From: Ferruginibacter paludis
GTDB lineage: Bacteria; Bacteroidota; Bacteroidia; Chitinophagales; Chitinophagaceae
Direction of reading: 5' to 3'
Assembly: GCF_030409685.1 (NCBI RefSeq)
Contig: NZ_JAUFQJ010000023.1
Location: forward strand, 38,697 to 102,696
Length of the DNA stretch: 64,000 bases
In this document: positions 8,149 to 16,509 of the stretch, piece after piece
Layout: the number at the start of each line of letters is the position of its first letter
Numbering within the stretch: the stretch's first letter is position 1
Notes under the pieces: model-generated
The model's input: the letters and a program-made list of their open reading frames with translations, nothing else
The model's database searches: none
Told to the model about the DNA's origin: nothing
Program-made: the position numbers and the translations under genes

Positions 8149-9479
8149 TCATTTATTAACTGTTCGCCTGCCGGAATATCATATAATTTACCCACCATTT
8201 TTATTTGCCGGTACAACATAAATATTACAATCAGCGCCAATGAAAGATAGACAGCACTGAAAAGATAAAACGAATACACAATGCCTGGCATTGGCGTTAC
8301 AGCATCTTTTGTCTTCATCACGCCGTAAATAATCCATGGCTGCCTGCCTACTTCAGTTACTGTCCAACCAGCTTCTACAGCAATAAAGCCCAATGGCGTT
8401 GCCCACACAAATAATTGCAACAACCAGCGGCTGTTACGCCATTGTTTTTTTCTTATCACTGCAATAAAATACATAATGCCAATACCCATCATGATCATGC
8501 CCAGGGCAACCATTACCTGGAATGCATAATGCGATATGGCTACCGGGGGGCGCTCCTCTTCCGGTACACTATCCAATCCCTTTACCTCGCTATTAAAATC
8601 ACCATTGGCCAAAAAACTTAAACCTCCCGGAATTTTTAATGCATAGTTTACTTCCTTATTTTTTTCATTGGGTATACCTCCAATGATTAAAGCGGCTGAC
8701 TTTTCTGTAACAAAATGTGCTTCCATCGCAGCCAGTTTTGCGGGCTGGGTTTTAGCAACAAATTTTGCAGAAATATCTCCACTTAAAGGTTGCAGTATAG
8801 CAGCAGCTGCACCAAAAACCGCCGCAATTTTAAATGCTTTGGTATGAAAAACTACATTCTTTCTTTTCAACATCATCAACGCATGAATGCCTGCTACCGC
8901 GAAACCAGTAGCAGCAAAAGCAGCGATAGACATGTGCAGTGATTGAGAAAACCAGGCCGGGTTAAAGATAGCTTTTACCGGATCAATGTCTGAGTATTGT
9001 CCATTTGCAAAAGTAAAACCAGTTGGTGTATTCATCCAGGCATTGGCGGCCACAACCAATACACCGGAAACCAAACCGCTAATACCAACTACCACGCCGG
9101 TAACCCAGTGAAACCATTTATTAAACCTGTCCCAACCATAAAGAAAGAAACCAAGTGCAATGGCTTCTATAAAAAAGGCGGTGCCTTCCAGTGAAAACGG
9201 TAGTCCGAAAATGGGCCCCGCATGCAGCATAAATTTAGGCCATAACAAGCCCAGTTCAAAAGAAAGTACTGTGCCCGATACAGCGCCGGTGGCGAAAAAA
9301 ATAGCCACGCCCTTGCTCCATGCTTTGGTAACATTTCTATAAACCGGCTGATTTGTTTTGAGATAATAATAATGGGAAACAGCCATAAAAAACGGCATCA
9401 CCATACCGATGCAGGAGAACACAATATGAAAGCCCAGCGACAGCGCCATCTGCGAACGGGCGGCGATAAAATCGTCCAT
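8145..9479 (-). CDS. cydA: Cytochrome bd ubiquinol oxidase subunit I (CydA)
   Basis: CydA carries the haems and the quinol site of cytochrome bd oxidase. The 444-residue product shows SQMALSLGFHIVFSCIG (haem b595 ligand His region), the quinol-binding region PPVAISHYAFQVMVALG and GRQPWIIYGVMKTKDAV (the GRQPW signature). Its length fits the short Q-loop type. An upstream in-frame ATG at 9512 lies beyond the promoter -7 box at 9502-9509, so the start at 9479 (MDDFIAARSQMA) is chosen. The stop codon overlaps cydB. Function: microaerobic respiration and protection of O2-sensitive enzymes. Confidence 0.96.
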   Translation of the reverse strand: MDDFIAARSQMALSLGFHIVFSCIGMVMPFFMAVSHYYYLKTNQPVYRNVTKAWSKGVAIFFATGAVSGTVLSFELGLLWPKFMLHAGPIFGLPFSLEGTAFFIEAIALGFFLYGWDRFNKWFHWVTGVVVGISGLVSGVLVVAANAWMNTPTGFTFANGQYSDIDPVKAIFNPAWFSQSLHMSIAAFAATGFAVAGIHALMMLKRKNVVFHTKAFKIAAVFGAAAAILQPLSGDISAKFVAKTQPAKLAAMEAHFVTEKSAALIIGGIPNEKNKEVNYALKIPGGLSFLANGDFNSEVKGLDSVPEEERPPVAISHYAFQVMVALGMIMMGIGIMYFIAVIRKKQWRNSRWLLQLFVWATPLGFIAVEAGWTVTEVGRQPWIIYGVMKTKDAVTPMPGIVYSFYLFSAVYLSLALIVIFMLYRQIKMVGKLYDIPAGEQLINE

Positions 9480-9501
9480 AAAAAACTGATTTTTTGCGAG
9501 G

Positions 9502-9530
9502 CAAAGGTACAATCAATGAGATGAGGACAA
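9502..9530 (-). promoter_or_regulatory. Promoter of cydAB
   Basis: On the minus strand, TTG (complement of 9528-9530) is followed after 18 bp by TACCTTTG (complement of 9502-9509). This is a full match to the Bacteroidota -33/-7 arrangement. It predicts a leader of about 18 nt before the cydA start at 9479. Confidence 0.7.
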
Positions 9531-9616
9531 TAGATTTGTTTAGCTATTTGCAATATGAAATGTCTTCTACAAATAACCAGAAAAGATTGCACCGGATTCC
9601 AATAATCTGTTCTCAA

Positions 9617-9657
9617 TCCCCCTTGGAGTTAGGGGCTGTCCTTCGAGGTTAGGGGGC
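9617..9657 (-). repeat. C/G-rich tandem hairpin after the RNA methyltransferase gene
   Basis: Two imperfect copies of a CCCCTAAC..AAGG unit lie side by side at the methyltransferase 3' end, overlapping its last codons. Each can fold as C-run against G-run. There is no clean U-tract, so a terminator role is uncertain. It looks like a fragment of a common interspersed element. Confidence 0.4.
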
Positions 9658-10818
9658 CACTCTTTTTGTTCCAGCATACAATTCATATTCAAACAAACGG
9701 CAGTCAATTTTACTTGTGTAAAATTCTATGCGGCGGCTGGGTTTAAGACCAATCTTTTTTGCCAGCTCCAGATTACCAGTGAAGATATAGCCGAAGTATC
9801 CTTTGCATTTCTTCTTTAAAAAATCACCCATACGGCCATAAGTAATTTCCAGGGCGGCGGCTACCCCCAGGCGGTCGCCATATTCAGGATTGAAATAGAT
9901 AACACCTGACTGATCTTCCGGAATACGGGTTGTTTCAAAATCACCAACAGCAAACTCAATCAAATCTGCCACGCCTGCAGCACCAGCATTTATTTTTGAA
10001 ATGTTGATGGCGTCTTCACTAATGTCTGTTGCGATGATGGTAAGGCCCGGAACTACCTTAATTACTTCGTCTAACCGTTGGCGTTGTTGCTGGTACATCT
10101 CGATTGCAAACCCCGCTACATGCATAAAAGCGTAATTGCTGCGGTATAAGCCGGGCCTGCGGTTGGTAGCCAGTAAAGCGGCTTCAATGGCCAGTGTGGA
10201 TGATCCGCACATGGGATTGATAAAGGGCGATTTCCGGTCCCATTTGGTTGCCAGTAAAGTGGCTGCAGCCAAGGCTTCCAGCATGGGTGCTTTGCCGGGT
10301 ATTTTTCGATATCCATGTTTGGACAATGTCTCACCGGAAGTATCAATAAATATTTCCGCCACGGATTCTTTCCAGTATAAATGAATAACTGTTTTATCCA
10401 GTTCCGGACCAGAATTGGGACGTAAGCCAGTTCTGTCGCGGAAGCGGTCAACAATGGCATCTTTCACTTTTACATTGGCGTATAACGAATTGTTGATGGT
10501 TTCATTATCGACATTGCTGCTGATGGAAAAATAGCCATCGGCAGGGATGATATCTTCCCATTCAAAATCAATTAAGGTTTTATACAAATCATCCGCATTG
10601 TACGCCGTAAATTCTTTTACAGAAAACAATACCTGACTGGCACAACGCAGGTTCAGGTTGAGTTTGATACAATCCGCTAACGTGCCTTTTAGTTCAACAC
10701 CGGTTTTAAAAACACGGACTGGTGTAAACCCGAGTTCAGTAATTTCCTGCTGCAGGTAAGGAGAAAGCCGGTTGCTGCAGGTAATGATTATTTTGCTGGT
10801 GAGGTGGAAGACTTGCAT
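9649..10818 (-). CDS. THUMP-domain class I RNA methyltransferase (RlmL N-terminal/YpsC family)
   Basis: The 389-residue protein combines an N-terminal THUMP RNA-binding region (about residues 40-155, with LKGTLADCIKLNLNLRCAS at its start) and a C-terminal UPF0020/Rossmann methyltransferase domain. Motifs seen: SPFINPMCGSSTLAIEAAL (SAM-binding motif I region) and VIYFNPEYGDRLG, a variant of the catalytic NPPY tetrapeptide that reads NPEY here. The family methylates guanosine N2 in 23S rRNA or tRNA. The start at 10818 is preferred over 10839 because a perfect -7 box (10827-10834) lies between them. NPEY instead of NPPY is a small oddity that may be clade-typical. Confidence 0.85.
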   Translation of the reverse strand: MQVFHLTSKIIITCSNRLSPYLQQEITELGFTPVRVFKTGVELKGTLADCIKLNLNLRCASQVLFSVKEFTAYNADDLYKTLIDFEWEDIIPADGYFSISSNVDNETINNSLYANVKVKDAIVDRFRDRTGLRPNSGPELDKTVIHLYWKESVAEIFIDTSGETLSKHGYRKIPGKAPMLEALAAATLLATKWDRKSPFINPMCGSSTLAIEAALLATNRRPGLYRSNYAFMHVAGFAIEMYQQQRQRLDEVIKVVPGLTIIATDISEDAINISKINAGAAGVADLIEFAVGDFETTRIPEDQSGVIYFNPEYGDRLGVAAALEITYGRMGDFLKKKCKGYFGYIFTGNLELAKKIGLKPSRRIEFYTSKIDCRLFEYELYAGTKRVAP

Positions 10819-10826
10819 AAGTAGTG

Positions 10827-10834
10827 CAAAAGTA
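10827..10834 (-). promoter_or_regulatory. -7 box (TACTTTTG) of the RNA methyltransferase gene
   Basis: TACTTTTG on the minus strand ends 8 nt before the ATG at 10818, so transcription would start only a few nucleotides before translation (near-leaderless). No TTG is found at the normal spacing upstream. Confidence 0.4.
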
Positions 10835-11022
10835 ACCAATACAAATGTTTATTTGGCCGGTAAGAAGTCAAGTGTTTGGTAATAGATTTTTTGCATTAAG
10901 ACATTTTAGTGTCAGAAAAAGTAAGGCTGTAATCTCATTAATGAAAAGTAAATTGTCGAGACCGCTGATTGCAAATAACTTCGAAGCGGAAATAAAATTA
11001 TATAAAAGAAGTAACTTGTGTA

Positions 11023-11790
11023 ATGGACTTTCAAAAAGATATACGGCTGGCTGTACTGATAGATGCAGACAATGTGCCTTACAGCAACGTCAAAGGCGTG
11101 ATGGAAGAAATAGCCAAATACGGCACGCCAACCTTCAAAAGAATTTATGGCGACTGGACAAAACCTACGGTATCCGGTTGGAAGAATGTATTGCTTGAAA
11201 ATGCAATTACACCCATTCAGCAATACAGCTATACCAGTGGCAAAAATAGCAGCGACAGCGCCCTCATTATTGATGCCATGGATATCCTTTATTCCGGTAA
11301 GGTCGATGGATTTTGTATCATCTCCAGCGATAGCGATTTTACAAGACTGGCAACAAGGTTACGGGAAGCGGGAATGAAAGTGTTTGGCATTGGTCAAAAG
11401 AAAACGCCCAACCCTTTTATAGTTGCCTGCGATAAGTTTATTTACATGGAAATTATTCCTTTGTTTGAATCAGGCGAACCTGAAACCGTTGTTGCTAAGG
11501 CCAGCAAACCTACTACCAAAGCGGTTGTTGACAAAGTAAACAGGGAAACGCTTAAAATTATAAAAGCCACCATTGATGATTTGGCCGATGAAAATGGCTG
11601 GGCCTTTTTAGGCGATGTCGGCAACCTGGTGTTAAAAAAACAGCCTAATTTCGATCCGAGGAATTATGGCTTTTTAAAACTCACGCCGCTGATGAAATCG
11701 TTACCGCAGTTTGAAATTGAAAAGCGGGAGACAGAAAAAGGTGGTACCAAATTAATTTTTGTGCGCAATAAAGAAGCACAGCAGCAATAA
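11023..11790 (+). CDS. NYN-domain protein with C-terminal OST-HTH/LOTUS domain
   Basis: The 255-residue protein starts with a NYN (PIN-like) nuclease domain, residues about 8-150. Acidic residues expected to bind metal are visible in LAVLIDADNVPYSN, NSSDSALIIDAMD and GFCIISSDSDFTRLA. A LOTUS-type winged-helix domain follows at about residues 175-250 (TIDDLADENGWAFLGDVGN, FDPRNYGFLKLTPLM), which in other proteins binds RNA. Such LabA/DUF88 proteins are predicted RNases acting on structured or foreign RNA, with an unknown substrate. The GT25 gene follows 11 bp later, so they are probably co-transcribed though functionally unrelated. Confidence 0.88.
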   Translation: MDFQKDIRLAVLIDADNVPYSNVKGVMEEIAKYGTPTFKRIYGDWTKPTVSGWKNVLLENAITPIQQYSYTSGKNSSDSALIIDAMDILYSGKVDGFCIISSDSDFTRLATRLREAGMKVFGIGQKKTPNPFIVACDKFIYMEIIPLFESGEPETVVAKASKPTTKAVVDKVNRETLKIIKATIDDLADENGWAFLGDVGNLVLKKQPNFDPRNYGFLKLTPLMKSLPQFEIEKRETEKGGTKLIFVRNKEAQQQ

Positions 11791-11801
11791 AAAACAGGAG
11801 G

Positions 11802-12536
11802 ATGATTGAAGAGTTTGGCATAGAGGACATTTACATTGTTCATGCAAAAAAAGGCTACGAATTTCATGAGAACAGGATCAATAAATTATTTGCAAAAAAT
11901 GGCTTGCGATTTGAATATGTAACGGATGGTGACCCCAGTTGTTTTGATCAGGCATTATTGGATAAATATTTTTCAGCCGATATAAAACAGGTATTGTCTG
12001 TTGGCGTATTGAGTTGTACGCTCAACCATATCTTAAGTTATGAGCGGATGGTAAAACGCAATAATCGCTTTGCGTTGGTATTTGAAAATGACCCTTTCTT
12101 TTTAGGTGACTTTGTTGAGCAGATAAAAAAAATAGCGGCTGAAGCCGCCAAACTTACTCCGGGCTTTATCATCTCTCTTGAAAATACAACACTGCAATTT
12201 CCTGCAGTTAAAAAATTACGCAAAGGGCAACTGTTATACCCGGCAATTAAGGGGCGGTGCGCCGGTGCATATTTGCTGGATCTACAGGCTGCAAAGAACA
12301 TGCTGAAGGATCTGGAAACGCATAAATGCAGGCAGGTAATCGACTGGTGGCACAATACTTTGATTGATACAGGTGTGATAAAAATGTATTGGGCTGATCC
12401 GCCTATAACAGAGCAGGGATCGCATAATGGGTTGCTTTCTGCCGGTATCTCAACTAAAACAAAAAGCACTCAACGCCGCATTGCATGGCTTGCTCAGAAA
12501 TATTATAAATCTTATGTGAGCAGGTGGTTTAAGTAA
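11802..12536 (+). CDS. Glycosyltransferase family 25 (LPS-type) protein
   Basis: The 244-residue protein has GT25 hallmarks: YIVHAKKGYEFHENRI at the N terminus, VGVLSCTLNHILSYERMV (S-x-x-x-x-H-x-x-x), FALVFENDPFFLGDF (an acidic E-N-D in place of the usual ED-D) and GRCAGAYLLDLQAAKNML. The family transfers galactose or related sugars to lipooligosaccharide or capsule in the cytosol. The nucleotide-sugar genes that follow fit a surface polysaccharide role. Oddity: an AGGAGG string ends directly at the ATG, too close to act as a normal ribosome-binding site, in a phylum that rarely uses one. Confidence 0.82.
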   Translation: MIEEFGIEDIYIVHAKKGYEFHENRINKLFAKNGLRFEYVTDGDPSCFDQALLDKYFSADIKQVLSVGVLSCTLNHILSYERMVKRNNRFALVFENDPFFLGDFVEQIKKIAAEAAKLTPGFIISLENTTLQFPAVKKLRKGQLLYPAIKGRCAGAYLLDLQAAKNMLKDLETHKCRQVIDWWHNTLIDTGVIKMYWADPPITEQGSHNGLLSAGISTKTKSTQRRIAWLAQKYYKSYVSRWFK

Positions 12537-12557
12537 GCCCCATCCCCTGAAGCGGAG

Positions 12558-13433
12558 TTATGAAGCGTCTAACAATTGCAGGCATTTAACCAAACTGTCT
12601 TTCCACGCAGGAATATTTAAATCAAAGCTCTTTTGAATTTTAGTTGTATCCATTACCGAATAGGAAGGCCGTTTTGCCGGCGTTGGATAACTGGATGATG
12701 GAATGGGATTAACCATGCATTTGCTACCGGATAATTCTTTGATTGCATCCGCAAACTGGTACCAGTTGATAACGCCGGTGTTGGAATAATTATAAATACC
12801 GGCGTGTGATGTTGCTTTTTCTGACACAATGATTTGCATAATGGCTGCAGCAAGATCGGCAGCATAAGTCGGGCAACCTACCTGGTCGCTTACAACATTC
12901 AGGCTTTCCTTTTCTTTCATCAGGCGCAGCATCGTTTTTACAAAATTATTTCCAAAGCTGCTGTATACCCAGGAAGTGCGAATGATAATACTGCCTGCAT
13001 TATTTTCCTGCGCCAATTCTTCTCCTTTTAATTTGGTTGCGCCATACATATTTACAGGTGCAACCGGAAAATCTTCTGTATAAGGAATGGTGGCGGTGCC
13101 ATCAAAAACATAATCTGTTGAAACGTGTATGAACAGGGCGTTGTGCGTTTTGCAAACAGCAGCCAGATTACCTACCGCAGTTGCATTCACCAGCATGGCT
13201 TTTTCAGTTTCTGTTTCAGCTTTATCCACAGCAGTATAAGCGGCGCAATTGACACAATAGTCAATTGCATGGTTATCAAAATAGCTTTTTACTGCTTCCG
13301 GATCATCAATTGCGAGTTCATCTTTTGTTACAAATAAAAAATTATACGCCGGAAATGATGCACTGATTACTTTCATTTCGTTACCGAGTTGCCCGTTGGC
13401 ACCGGTTACTAAAATTGTCTTTTTTTCTGCCAC
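12558..13433 (-). CDS. rfbD: dTDP-4-dehydrorhamnose reductase (RfbD/RmlD)
   Basis: The enzyme makes the last step of dTDP-L-rhamnose synthesis, NADPH-dependent reduction of dTDP-4-keto-L-rhamnose. The 291-residue SDR protein shows ILVTGANGQLGNEM (nucleotide binding), the VNCAAYTAVDKAE motif, the catalytic pattern FIHVSTDYVFDG..PYTE and VNMYGATKLKGEELA (YxxxK), and SIIIRTSWVYSSFG. The start is GTG at 13433. There is no in-frame ATG before the Rossmann motif, so a non-ATG start seems required. It lies 8 bp after rfbC. The first two pathway enzymes (RfbA, RfbB) are not in the window and must be encoded elsewhere. Confidence 0.93.
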   Translation of the reverse strand: MAEKKTILVTGANGQLGNEMKVISASFPAYNFLFVTKDELAIDDPEAVKSYFDNHAIDYCVNCAAYTAVDKAETETEKAMLVNATAVGNLAAVCKTHNALFIHVSTDYVFDGTATIPYTEDFPVAPVNMYGATKLKGEELAQENNAGSIIIRTSWVYSSFGNNFVKTMLRLMKEKESLNVVSDQVGCPTYAADLAAAIMQIIVSEKATSHAGIYNYSNTGVINWYQFADAIKELSGSKCMVNPIPSSSYPTPAKRPSYSVMDTTKIQKSFDLNIPAWKDSLVKCLQLLDAS

Positions 13434-13441
13434 AATAAAAA

Positions 13442-13996
13442 TTAAATAGTAAAATTGGTTTTGCAGTCTTCTATATTAGGAAGCACCAGGTCTTTGGCAG
13501 CTACCATTTCTTTGCCTGCCGGTACCTTCCAGTCGATATTCAGTGTGGGATCATTGTACATCAATCCGCCTTCGCTTTCTTTGTGATAAAAACCATCACA
13601 TTTATACAATACTTCAGCGGTTTCTGTCAATACGGAATACCCGTGAGCAAATCCCCTGGGTACCAGTAATTGCTTTTTATTTTCTGCTGATAATTCTATA
13701 CTGAAGTGCTTACCAAAAGTTGGTGAACCAACTCTCAGGTCAACCACAACATCTAAGATAGTACCGCTCAGTGAACGGATTAATTTAGTTTGCGCATTGG
13801 GGTTTAACTGAAAATGCAACCCGCGGATTACACCGTAAGTAGATCGGGCCTGGTTATCCTGCACAAAAGTCATTGTTGCGCCACCATCTGTGAAAGTATT
13901 GTAATTGTAGCTTTCGAAAAAATAGCCACGGTCATCATTAAATACTCTTGGTTCATAAATCAATAATCCCGGAAAATCAGTTGCGGTAAAAGGCAT
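13442..13996 (-). CDS. rfbC: dTDP-4-dehydrorhamnose 3,5-epimerase (RfbC/RmlC)
   Basis: A cupin-fold enzyme that inverts C3 and C5 of dTDP-4-keto-6-deoxyglucose. The 184-residue protein matches family length. Motifs include IYEPRVFNDDRGYFFESYN, VQDNQARSTYGVIRGLHFQ (catalytic His in GLHFQ), LDVVVDLRVGSPTFGKH and VPRGFAHGYSVLTETAEVLYK. It is placed 14 bp downstream of the 4-epimerase gene and 8 bp upstream of rfbD, so the three form one transcription unit. Confidence 0.95.
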   Translation of the reverse strand: MPFTATDFPGLLIYEPRVFNDDRGYFFESYNYNTFTDGGATMTFVQDNQARSTYGVIRGLHFQLNPNAQTKLIRSLSGTILDVVVDLRVGSPTFGKHFSIELSAENKKQLLVPRGFAHGYSVLTETAEVLYKCDGFYHKESEGGLMYNDPTLNIDWKVPAGKEMVAAKDLVLPNIEDCKTNFTI

Positions 13997-14010
13997 AAAT
14001 AATTAAATGT

Positions 14011-14997
14011 TTAAGAATATAATTTTTTAAAAAATTCGATTGTTTCGGTTAACCCGTCTTTAAAATTTTTAACCGGCTCATAACCCAGCAAATTCTTTGC
14101 AAGCGAAATGTCTGCCAGCGAATTCCGGATATCACCTGCCCTTGGTTCCCTGTAGGTTGCTTCAAATGTACTATCTAAATAGTCCCTGCACGCATTAAAT
14201 AAATAATTTACAGAAAAATTTTCGCCAACCGCCACATTATAAACCTGGTCTAACGCCGCCGCATTATCAGTCAGCATACCTTTTACATTAACCTGCACCG
14301 CATTGTCTACAAAAGTAAAATCGCGGGTTTGTTCTCCATCGCCATTAATATATACAGGTAACTGCTTCATAATTCCTTTTACAAACAAAGGAATTACCGC
14401 TGCATAAGCCCCATCAGGGTCTTGGCGCGGGCCAAAGATATTAAAATAACGGAAACCCATTATTTTTAAGCCGTATGTCCTGGCAAAAACCTGGGCATAC
14501 AATTCGTTTGTTTTTTTTGTTGCAGCATAAGGAGATAAGCAGTTTCCCACCCTACTTTCCACTTTAGGCAAGGTTGGCTCATCGCCGTATACAGAAGAGG
14601 ATGAGGCATAAACAAACTGCTCAACTTTGTTATCAGCCGCCGCTTTAAGCATGTTCATAAAGCCGCCAACGTTTACTTCATTAAAGTAAACCGGTTCTTT
14701 GATGGATCGTGGTACAGAGCCCAGGGCTGCCTGGTGGCTTATATAATTAATCCCCATGCAGGCTTGCTGACAGATGTCCGCATTTCGGATATCACCTTCT
14801 ATAAATTCAAATGCGGGGTATTGACGGAGAATTGACAAATTTGAATCAAACCCATTCGCCATATTATCCAGCACCCTTACCTTGCGTGCACCATTTTTTA
14901 ATAAGTATTCCGCAATATGGCTGCCGATAAAACCTGCTCCGCCTGTTATTAAAAAATCAGCAGTGGTTAAATCTTTGGTATGAAAAAAATTATCCAT
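14011..14997 (-). CDS. UDP-N-acetylhexosamine(uronate) 4-epimerase, TviC/WbpP-like SDR
   Basis: The 328-residue extended SDR has FLITGGAGFIGSHIAEYLLK (NAD binding), YISHQAALGSVPRSIKEP, the active-site pair VYASSSSVYGDEP and SPYAATKKTNELYA (YxxxK), and FRYFNIFGPRQDPDGAYAAVIP. SVPRSIKEP and the general pattern are those of TviC/WbpP enzymes, which interconvert UDP-GlcNAc(A) and UDP-GalNAc(A). The neighbour 48 bp upstream is a TviB/WbpO-like 6-dehydrogenase, the same partner as in Vi antigen synthesis. UDP-GalNAcA is therefore the likely product of the pair. Exact substrate is inferred from the family. Confidence 0.85.
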   Translation of the reverse strand: MDNFFHTKDLTTADFLITGGAGFIGSHIAEYLLKNGARKVRVLDNMANGFDSNLSILRQYPAFEFIEGDIRNADICQQACMGINYISHQAALGSVPRSIKEPVYFNEVNVGGFMNMLKAAADNKVEQFVYASSSSVYGDEPTLPKVESRVGNCLSPYAATKKTNELYAQVFARTYGLKIMGFRYFNIFGPRQDPDGAYAAVIPLFVKGIMKQLPVYINGDGEQTRDFTFVDNAVQVNVKGMLTDNAAALDQVYNVAVGENFSVNYLFNACRDYLDSTFEATYREPRAGDIRNSLADISLAKNLLGYEPVKNFKDGLTETIEFFKKLYS

Positions 14998-15045
14998 CGA
15001 ATTTTAGTCTTTGTAAAAAAGCTGGGCTCTTATTATCCAGGTTAT

Positions 15046-16338
15046 TTATAAACTCCAGTACAATCGGCTTTTTATTGCCGTCCTGTAAATACCCTTCAGA
15101 TCGGCTATCATCGCTTCAGGCTTTGTAATACCTGTAAAATAATCGTCACCCAGTTGTTTATATTCATTGTGAGGTACTGCAGCAATTACTGCGTCATAAT
15201 CATTTCCGATATTTGTAGTTAAGCCAAATCCATACTCATGCATCAGCTCCGTGCTTGAAGCATGCGGATCAGTTACATGAACATTGAGCGAGTAAGACTG
15301 TAATTCCTTTACAACATCAGCCACTTTACTATTTCTGATATCACTCACATTTTCTTTAAACGTGGCACCCATCACAAGCACCTTCGCGTTTTTTATATTA
15401 CCATTATGCTGAATGATATGCCGCAACACTTTTTTTGCTATATAGCCAGACATTCCGTCATTGATAACACGCCCCGCTAAGATAACCTGGCTGTCATATC
15501 CCAGTTCCTTAGATTTATACGTCAGGTAATACGGATCAACACCTATGCAGTGCCCTCCAACAAGGCCAGGCTGAAATTTCAAAAAATTCCATTTGGTTCC
15601 TGCAGCCTCCAAAACTTCAAAAGTATTGATCCCCATTTTATCGAAAATAATAGACAACTCATTCATCAGCGCAATATTTAAATCACGCTGCGTGTTTTCA
15701 ATAATTTTTGCTGCCTCTGCTACTTTTATGCTGGATGCTTTGTGTACGCCCGCTGTTACTACCAATTCATATACTTTCGCAATCAAATCAAGGCTTTCAG
15801 CGTCACAACCACTTACCACTTTTATAATTCTTGCCAAGGTATGTTCCTTGTCGCCCGGGTTTATTCTTTCAGGCGAATAGCCGCTTTTAAAATCCACTAC
15901 ATTTTTTAGACCGCTTAATTTTTCAATAATCGGCAAACAGTCTTCCTCGGTGCAGCCTGGATAAACAGTACTTTCAAAAACAACATAATCGCCCTTTTTT
16001 ATCACTTTGCCAATCGTTTCACTGGCTCTCGTAACCGGCACCAGGTCTGGCACATTGTGTTCATCCACCGGTGTAGGTACGGCTACTATATAAAAAGAAG
16101 CCTGCTTCAGTACTTCAAGATCATTGGTAAATTCGATATCACATCCATCAAATGCAGTTGTTTCCAACTCTTTACTTGGGTCGATATTATTACGCATCAT
16201 GTCCACCCGCTTCGCATTGATATCAAAGCCAATGACTTTAATTTTTTTTGCAAATTCCAACGCTATCGGTAAGCCAACATACCCCAGCCCTATTACTGCC
16301 AGTATTTTATTTTTATCTATCAGTTCCTTGTATTCCAT
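15046..16338 (-). CDS. UDP-N-acetyl-hexosamine 6-dehydrogenase, TviB/WbpO-like
   Basis: The 430-residue nucleotide-sugar dehydrogenase oxidises a UDP-HexNAc C6 hydroxyl to the uronate with 2 NAD+. Seen: IGLGYVGLPIALEFAKK (NAD binding), VAVPTPVDEHNVPDL, VFESTVYPGCTEE, the central SGYSPERINPGDKEH typical of the UDP-HexNAc branch, KIIENTQRDLNIALMNEL, and the catalytic Cys in GGHCIGVDPYYLTYK. It differs clearly from the UDP-glucose dehydrogenase at 17639-18970, so the locus makes two different uronates. A 172-bp gap separates it from the UDP-xylose synthase gene upstream. Confidence 0.88.
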   Translation of the reverse strand: MEYKELIDKNKILAVIGLGYVGLPIALEFAKKIKVIGFDINAKRVDMMRNNIDPSKELETTAFDGCDIEFTNDLEVLKQASFYIVAVPTPVDEHNVPDLVPVTRASETIGKVIKKGDYVVFESTVYPGCTEEDCLPIIEKLSGLKNVVDFKSGYSPERINPGDKEHTLARIIKVVSGCDAESLDLIAKVYELVVTAGVHKASSIKVAEAAKIIENTQRDLNIALMNELSIIFDKMGINTFEVLEAAGTKWNFLKFQPGLVGGHCIGVDPYYLTYKSKELGYDSQVILAGRVINDGMSGYIAKKVLRHIIQHNGNIKNAKVLVMGATFKENVSDIRNSKVADVVKELQSYSLNVHVTDPHASSTELMHEYGFGLTTNIGNDYDAVIAAVPHNEYKQLGDDYFTGITKPEAMIADLKGIYRTAIKSRLYWSL

Positions 16339-16509
16339 TCTAAATTTATTTTACACGCCTCTAACCCCTGTGGGGAAATGGCATAGATCGTTATTTCTCC
16401 AAAACGGAGTGGTTAATTTAATATTTAAACTGTTTTTTGCGGAAACCCACATTTAGTTTTACAACTAATTGCCTGATTTTCTAGCAAAACGTCCCACATA
16501 AGCTATTGC

